From Acidobacteriota bacterium (lineage in GTDB: Bacteria > Acidobacteriota > Blastocatellia > Pyrinomonadales > Pyrinomonadaceae): 64,000 nucleotides of DNA. The translations under genes and the position numbers were made by a program. The notes under the pieces are model-generated. The model did not search any database, was not told where the DNA came from, and was given only the letters and a program-made list of their open reading frames with translations. Each line of letters begins with the position of its first letter. The stretch's first letter is position 1. The stretch is taken from contig JAEWFC010000012.1 in the NCBI GenBank assembly GCA_023389035.1, positions 1 to 64,000 of the forward strand. The letters run 5' to 3'. This document shows positions 59,064 through 64,000 of this stretch, one piece after another.

Positions 59064-59681
59064 CTAACCTACGCCGTAGACCACCGCCGAATTGGAAAAG
59101 TTTGACACCGAGTTAGTGGCTTTTGCCCGTACGCGGTACTCATAAAACTGCCCCGGCTGCACCGGAGCGTCAGTAAACATTTGTTTCTTTGTGGTGGCGT
59201 GCAGCGCCCACTGAGCGGTGTCACCGTGACGCCGCCATATCTCATAGACGACCGATCCCACGCGATTGTTTCCCTTGAAACTCAGCTTGTTAACGCCGTT
59301 TGAATAGCCAAAGGCCGAAACGTCGCTCGGGTCGTTCGCCTTGTAAACCTCGGCGGACGTATCACGGTAATTGAAACCGCAAAGGTCAAACTCAGGCCGC
59401 GGGGCCCGGGCTGCGACCAGCGTGTTTCGCGTCTGCGCAAGCAATTCCGTAAGCTGTTCGCGGCTTGCGTTCTTTACGCTGACCGCTGCCTTTCGCTGGC
59501 TTGCCAAAACCGCAGCCTCGCTGATCTGGTCCTGAAAGTTTGCCGGCAGCGGCCCGATCGCCGTCGCAAGCTGCGTCCTGATGGCGGGGTTGACCGCCGT
59601 AAGCTCAGTGCCCCCGAGCCGCGTCAAAACATTCTGGGCAAAATCTGCCAGCTCCGAATCCGATAATCTCCTAAAGTCCAT
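59064..59681 (-). CDS. Protein of unknown function with fibronectin-like C-terminal part
   Basis: A 205-residue protein without signal peptide or membrane segment. Residues 1-95 are helical (LSDSELADFAQNVLTRLG, SREQLTELLAQTRNTLV). Residues 115-200 are strand-rich and resemble a fibronectin type III-like fold (VVYEIWRRHGDTAQWALHATTKKQMFTD, GQFYEYRVRAKATNSVSNFSNSAVV). I recognise no family. AAGGAG lies 12 bases before the start, with a good -35 box further upstream and a strong terminator downstream, so it is a single-gene transcript. Confidence 0.75.
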   Translation of the reverse strand: MDFRRLSDSELADFAQNVLTRLGGTELTAVNPAIRTQLATAIGPLPANFQDQISEAAVLASQRKAAVSVKNASREQLTELLAQTRNTLVAARAPRPEFDLCGFNYRDTSAEVYKANDPSDVSAFGYSNGVNKLSFKGNNRVGSVVYEIWRRHGDTAQWALHATTKKQMFTDAPVQPGQFYEYRVRAKATNSVSNFSNSAVVYGVG

Positions 59682-59742
59682 TGTGGGTATTTACTCCTTG
59701 TTATATTTCAAAATCGGTCACATGTGTTGTGCCGTAAAAACA

Positions 59743-59771
59743 AGGTAACAAACATCCGTTGCATCTGTCAA
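59743..59771 (-). promoter_or_regulatory. Candidate promoter for the 59-kb gene, minus strand
   Basis: A perfect TTGACA (59771-59766 on the minus strand) is followed after 17 bases by TTACCT (59748-59743), a poor -10 match. It lies about 60 bases upstream of the start at 59681 in A/T-rich sequence. Confidence 0.35.
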
Positions 59772-59820
59772 GCGCTATTTCATCTGTGAGACAAAGTTAT
59801 ATTCTCGTCTCGAAAATATG

Positions 59821-62775
59821 TCAAACCCAACTCTCTGAGAGCGTCTCGGCCTGCTGAAGAACTAGGTCAATAGCAGCCTCGGTCTTGTCTGGCGGATATT
59901 TATATTTTCTGAGGATCCGCTTCACTAGCAGGCGGAGCCTTGCACGAACGGTTTCGCGTACTGACCAATCGACGGTCGTGCTCTTGCGTAGGTTCTCGGT
60001 AAGTTCTACGGCGATCTTCTTAAGTGTTTCGTCGCCAAGCTCACGGACGGAAGCTTCGTTTTCGGCAAGAGCATCGTAAAAGGCGGTCTCGTCCTGGTTT
60101 AGTCCAAGCCTTTCGCCTTCCTTAGCGGCTTCGGCAAATTCCTTTGCCATCGCCACAAGTTCCTCGATGACCTGCATCGTTTCGATCGCCCGGTTGTGGT
60201 ACTTATTCAAGGTCGAGATCAGCATCTCGGAAAACTTTTTGCTTTGGACGATGTTGGTTTTCAGTCTTGCTTTGATCTCATTCTTGAGCAACCGCTCCAG
60301 CAGCTCAACCGCAAGGTTTCGCTGCGGCATGAGCTTCACTTCTTCGAGAAATTCATCCGAAAGTATTCCGATGTTGGGCCGATCGAGCCCGGCGTATGAG
60401 AAAATGTCTAGCACCTCGTCGGACGCGACCGCTCGGCTTAGTATCTGCTGGATCAGTAATTCCCGCTGTTCGTTCTTGAATTTCTTTGCAGATTCCCCGG
60501 GCTTTCCGATGAAGGCCTTCACCGCCTGGAAAAAGGCTATCTCTTCTCTAAAGCCTATCGCCTCATCTAACGTCGAACACAACGAAAAGGCTTTCGTCAG
60601 AGCCGTCACACTGTCGAAGAATTTGTTCTTTCGGTCCGGGCCGAGCCCGAGAATATGATCGGCCGCTTCCGGCAAAAGCGTTATCGCCTCGGTTTCAAAA
60701 TCCTGGTAATCAAAGCCGTGAAACATTCCGCGGATGATAGTCAGCTGCTCTTCGACGATGGGCAATGCTTTCTCGGCGGCGTCATTGTAAAGATCGCCTT
60801 CGGCTCCGGCCTCGGTGAATTGCTTCATCGCTGCCTTGAGTTCATGGCCGATGCCTATGTAATCGACCACGAGACCGCCTTTCTTATCGCGAAAGACGCG
60901 GTTTACGCGGGCGATCGCCTGCATCAGGGAATGCCCTCGCATCGGTTTGTCGATGTAGATCGTGTGCAGGCTCGGAGCGTCGAAGCCGGTCAGCCACATA
61001 TCGCGAACGATGGCTATTTGGAAATCGTCGTCGGCGTCCTTAAATCGCTTTTCGAGATCTTTCTTAACCTGTCGAGGGTAGATATGCGGCTGCAGGCTGG
61101 CCTTGTCGCTTGACGAGCCGGTCATGATCACTTTCAGAACGCCCTTTGTCGGATCGGGATCGTGCCACTCAGGACGCAACGCTATTAGTTCGTTATAAAG
61201 CCGTACGCATATCTCACGGCCCATACAAACGAACATCGCTTTTCCGGGGCCGGCGGTCGTCTTAGACATTTCTGTCTGTCGGGCCTCGAAATGCTTGACC
61301 AGATCAGCGGCAATCTTCTTTAGGCGTTGCTCTGCACCGACAACCTTTTCCAAGGCCGCCCAGCGGCTTTGGTTGCGTGCCCTCTCGGTTTCCTCATCGT
61401 CTTCCGTGAGTTCCTCGACCTGCTCATCGAGCGTCGGCTGCTCATCTTCTTTTAGCTCTAACTTCGCAAGCCTGTTCTCATAGAGGATCGGAACGGTCGC
61501 TCCGTCTTCCTGGGCCTGCTTCATATCATAGATATCGATATAGGTTCCGAAGACCGCTTGCGTGTCGCGTTCGAGCATCGAGATCGGCGTTCCGGTAAAC
61601 GCGATAAACGATGCATTAGGGAACGCAGCGTGCAGATGATGTGCGAATCCGTATCTCATCTGTCCCGTCTTTTGGTCGATGCTCGGGTTTAGGCCGTATT
61701 GAGTTCGATGAGCTTCGTCGGCGATCACGACGATGTTTGACCGGTCGGAGAGCGTCGGATACTTTACTTCATTTTCCAGCAGGCTAAACTTTTGGATGGT
61801 CGTGAAGATGATACCGCCCGAAGGCCGGCCTGCAAGAAGATCGCGCAGCTCCTGCCGGGTCTCCGCCTGTTTTGGATTTTCACGCATCAATTCGCGGGCA
61901 TTTGAGAATGTCGCGAAGAGCTGTCCGTCCAGATCGTTGCGGTCGGTGACGACGATGATAGTCGGGTTTTTCATCTCGGGTGCAGTGATCACCTTTCCGG
62001 CATAGAAAGCCATCGAGATACTCTTTCCCGAACCCTGAGTATGCCACGCTACGCCGATCTTGCCTTCCTCTTCAGGCTTCGTCGCCTCCAACGTTTTCGC
62101 GAAGGCTTTCCTCACCAGATGAAACTGGTGATATGCGGCGATCTTCTTTATGGTTTCGCGGTCTTCCTCAAACAAAACAAAGTCCCGGACATACTCAAGC
62201 AGCAGCTCGCGGGCAAAGAGCCCGCGGACAAGCGTTTCGGTTTCCCTGCTCTCGCCCAGCGGGTCAAGCTTTACTCCGTCAATGGTTCGCCATCTTCCAA
62301 AGCGTTCATAATCCGCCGTCAAACTTCCCACGCGGGCTTCTCGCAGGTCAGCGATGACCAGCAGCTCATTAAAAACGAACAGGTCCGGTATTTCTTCCTT
62401 ATAAGTTTGAAGCTGCTTGTACGAATCGTAGATCGTCGTATTAATATCCGCCGGGTTCTTCAATTCCAGGACCGCCAACGGCAGGCCGTTGATGAAAATG
62501 ATGATGTCGGGCCGCTTCGTGCTCTTTGGGCCGCGGATGGTGAACTGGTTGACGGCGAGGAATTCGTTTCTGTCCGCATTCTCAAAATCTACAGTGCGGA
62601 CAAAGTCCGCTTTCGTCTCGCTGTCCTCCTGAAACTGCACCTTAACACCGTCGCGAACAGTGCGGTGAAATTCGCGGTTGTTCTGTATCAGCGAAGGAAA
62701 CTGCGGCCGGGTTATCTGAGCGACCGAATCCTCTATCGTAGCCGCCGGAATGTTCGGATTAACCCAGCCGGCTTT
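59821..62775 (-). pseudogene. hsdR: 5'-truncated type I restriction endonuclease subunit R (hsdR)
   Basis: The type I restriction motor/nuclease subunit, missing its front. The frame is open from 62775, immediately after a TGA at 62776-62778, and reads the conserved WVNPNIPAATIEDSVAQ ... PSLIQNNREFHR, but there is no ATG, GTG or TTG until a GTG at 62640. The family's first 60-90 residues are absent. What remains is intact: nuclease motif RPDIIIFINGLPLAVLELKNP, Walker A HTQGSGKS, DEAH as IADEAHRTQYG, and the complete C-terminus. No hsdM or hsdS is found. A 939-residue product from the GTG is possible. I call it a relic or at best an orphan. Confidence 0.8.
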
Positions 62776-62828
62776 TCACCAAATCGACCGAACATAATAA
62801 TCAGTGGTCAAACAAGAATTGAGGCTGG

Positions 62829-63824
62829 CTAGTATTTTTCGAGGACATGGAGGTACTCAATCGTTGAAGTAGCTTTGTGATTTCGGCTTTCGGTTTTGTC
62901 GGCTTTGAATCGCTGATATTGCTGCTCGATAAGGTCGTAACGCCCGTAATTCTCCATAATCTTTCGGACATCGCCAAGACTCATAAGGCCTTCGTTATTG
63001 TACGACAAGAAGATGTATTTGAACTTTGCTTTCTCCACAAGATCGCTGAACACGTTTGAAACTTCGTTCTTGATACACCAACGCGACCGCTCATACGAAC
63101 GGAGTCCGGTCTTACCCGCAGGCTTGAAGCGGTCGTAAAGGGCGATTGTGTTCAACATATGGTAGTTCGCGCCATATTGTCGATGATTGTAGGGCGGGTC
63201 CATATAGAGAATGTCGCCTTCGATCTCGTCAATCAGTTCGTTCGCGTCTCTGTTATGAACTTCGTGCTCAGATTCGTTTATTACATAATCCGCCGAATAG
63301 AGCCACATATCCTTCTGCGCCGTCTTCTTCAAGTGCTTCAAATAAGCACCGTAAACACTCGCGGTATTTGCCACGGCATCAGCAGCCTCTAGCAAACTCG
63401 TGAGCAAGAAATAATACATTCCGTCAGCTATCTTGTCGGTCAAACGCCACTCTTGAATCTTTTGCCTAATCGCGTCAATCCTGAGGCCATTTTCGTCGCT
63501 GAAATACTGTCGACCGCTTCCACTACCGGCACAATAGTTTTGAAAAATGAAGCCTTCTTTTCCCGGAAGATAATTCAACTCGTTCAGATACGACACATAA
63601 TCCATCTCCGTATGGTTTCCGATGTAATTCTTGTTCAAAATGTAGCTGTAATACTCGACATCGTTTGCAATTATTTTTTTGGAATCACGTTTGAAAGCAC
63701 GACCGACCGCACCCGTCCCAGCGAAAATATCGCAGATAACCTTTCCTTTTGCGCCACCCGCTACCTTGTCAATCGAGGACGTTAGGAAGCGAGACAATTT
63801 GAATTTCGAGCCAATATAATTCAT
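62829..63824 (-). CDS. D12-class N6-adenine DNA methyltransferase
   Basis: A 331-residue SAM-dependent DNA adenine methyltransferase of the D12 class. The start NYIGSKFKLSRFL is typical; the SAM motif is DIFAGTGAVG, and the catalytic motif DPPYNHRQY follows at about residue 210, in the alpha-type order. Recognition sequence is unknown. Codon use is clearly more A/T-rich than in all genes to the left, suggesting recent transfer. It sits 7 bases downstream of another minus-strand gene that leaves the window, possibly the partner endonuclease, and 50 bases upstream of the hsdR remnant. Confidence 0.9.
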   Translation of the reverse strand: MNYIGSKFKLSRFLTSSIDKVAGGAKGKVICDIFAGTGAVGRAFKRDSKKIIANDVEYYSYILNKNYIGNHTEMDYVSYLNELNYLPGKEGFIFQNYCAGSGSGRQYFSDENGLRIDAIRQKIQEWRLTDKIADGMYYFLLTSLLEAADAVANTASVYGAYLKHLKKTAQKDMWLYSADYVINESEHEVHNRDANELIDEIEGDILYMDPPYNHRQYGANYHMLNTIALYDRFKPAGKTGLRSYERSRWCIKNEVSNVFSDLVEKAKFKYIFLSYNNEGLMSLGDVRKIMENYGRYDLIEQQYQRFKADKTESRNHKATSTIEYLHVLEKY

Positions 63825-63831
63825 CAGAAAA

Positions 63832-64000
63832 TTATTCCGCGTTCGACAGCAATATTATGAAGCAGTTGACTTTGTATGTCTTCGTCCCCTGTGTCTTGTG
63901 ATCGTAATCGAACGTGACCTCAATTGGGTCCTGTAAATCTATGTCGTCAATTGTTTGGGCGATCGTTTCGATTGAGACGTCTTCATCAAGGTAAACAACG
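63832..64000 (-). CDS. 3' end of a gene upstream of the methyltransferase
   Basis: The frame open to the right edge encodes at least 55 residues ending FIILLSNAE with stop at 63832-63834. It is acidic (DEDVSIETIAQTIDDIDLQD) with a strand-rich end. It matches no family I know. It is co-directional with and 7 bases upstream of the D12 methyltransferase, equally A/T-rich, so it is a candidate for a type II restriction enzyme or control protein of the same module. Only the C-terminal tail is visible. Confidence 0.45.
   Translation of the reverse strand, partial: VVYLDEDVSIETIAQTIDDIDLQDPIEVTFDYDHKTQGTKTYKVNCFIILLSNAE

Noticed and set aside
59821..62775. Complete type I restriction-modification system
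   Set aside because: hsdM and hsdS are absent and hsdR lacks its first 60-90 residues and a normal start codon.

Overview
The window looks like one chromosomal contig from a free-living, aerobic, Gram-negative-type heterotroph with G+C in the mid-to-high fifties percent by eye. The mix of families (a Ser/Thr kinase fused to a formylglycine-enzyme-like domain, an FHA-ABC exporter, a TMTC-like TPR membrane protein, DUF2203, S23-type four-helix-bundle protein, many zinc-ribbon/proline-rich membrane proteins and short interspersed inverted repeats) suggests Acidobacteriota, probably class Blastocatellia. That placement is inference from family recognition, not from a marker-gene tree. No rRNA or tRNA gene, integrase, transposase or CRISPR array was found.

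Layout. 1-0.5 kb: no gene, a degenerate 60-bp tandem repeat. 0.5-7 kb, minus strand: a GT1-like glycosyltransferase and two small membrane proteins; a four-helix-bundle gene bracketed by 7-bp tandem repeats in opposite orientations; an operon of sensor kinase, YihY-type membrane protein and NtrC-type regulator. 7-15 kb: an unusual penicillin-binding transpeptidase, a secreted helical protein, rnc-lepB-psuG, and convergent SH3-like protein and ruvC. 14-22 kb: an unknown protein and fumarylacetoacetase, then a molybdenum-cofactor/formate-dehydrogenase-like operon (fdhD, YdeP-type oxidoreductase, mobA) and purF. 22-31 kb: ispH, a Ski2-like helicase lacking its ATP-binding half, an orphan minimal nucleotidyltransferase, an NAPE-PLD-like metallo-hydrolase, a TMTC-like protein, a GT2 and an exported amidase. 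31-36 kb, minus strand: birA-coaX, the ergothioneine pair egtB-egtD, and a translationally coupled small ORF plus HEAT-repeat protein. 36.6-39.3 kb: leuS.

39.5-48.4 kb is a signalling block: a transmembrane Ser/Thr kinase with an extracytoplasmic FGE-like domain, a receiver-histidine kinase with a receiver/degenerate HD-GYP partner, and a three-FHA-domain ABCG-type exporter followed by a TlpA-like lipoprotein. By analogy with the known PknF/Rv1747 kinase-exporter pair of mycobacteria, kinase and exporter may act together. 48.4-59.7 kb carries rqcH, zinc-ribbon proteins, DUF2203 and NYN proteins, rlmB, a large exported beta-propeller-like protein and NDH-2.

The right end (59.8-64 kb) is accessory: a 5'-truncated, orphan type I restriction gene (hsdR) abuts a lower-G+C D12-class adenine methyltransferase and the 3' end of another gene, as expected if a type II restriction-modification module replaced the front of a type I locus. 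Most interesting for a second look are this junction, the helicase without a motor half, the heptamer-flanked four-helix cassette, the kinase/FHA-exporter block, and the coupled 73-codon ORF.
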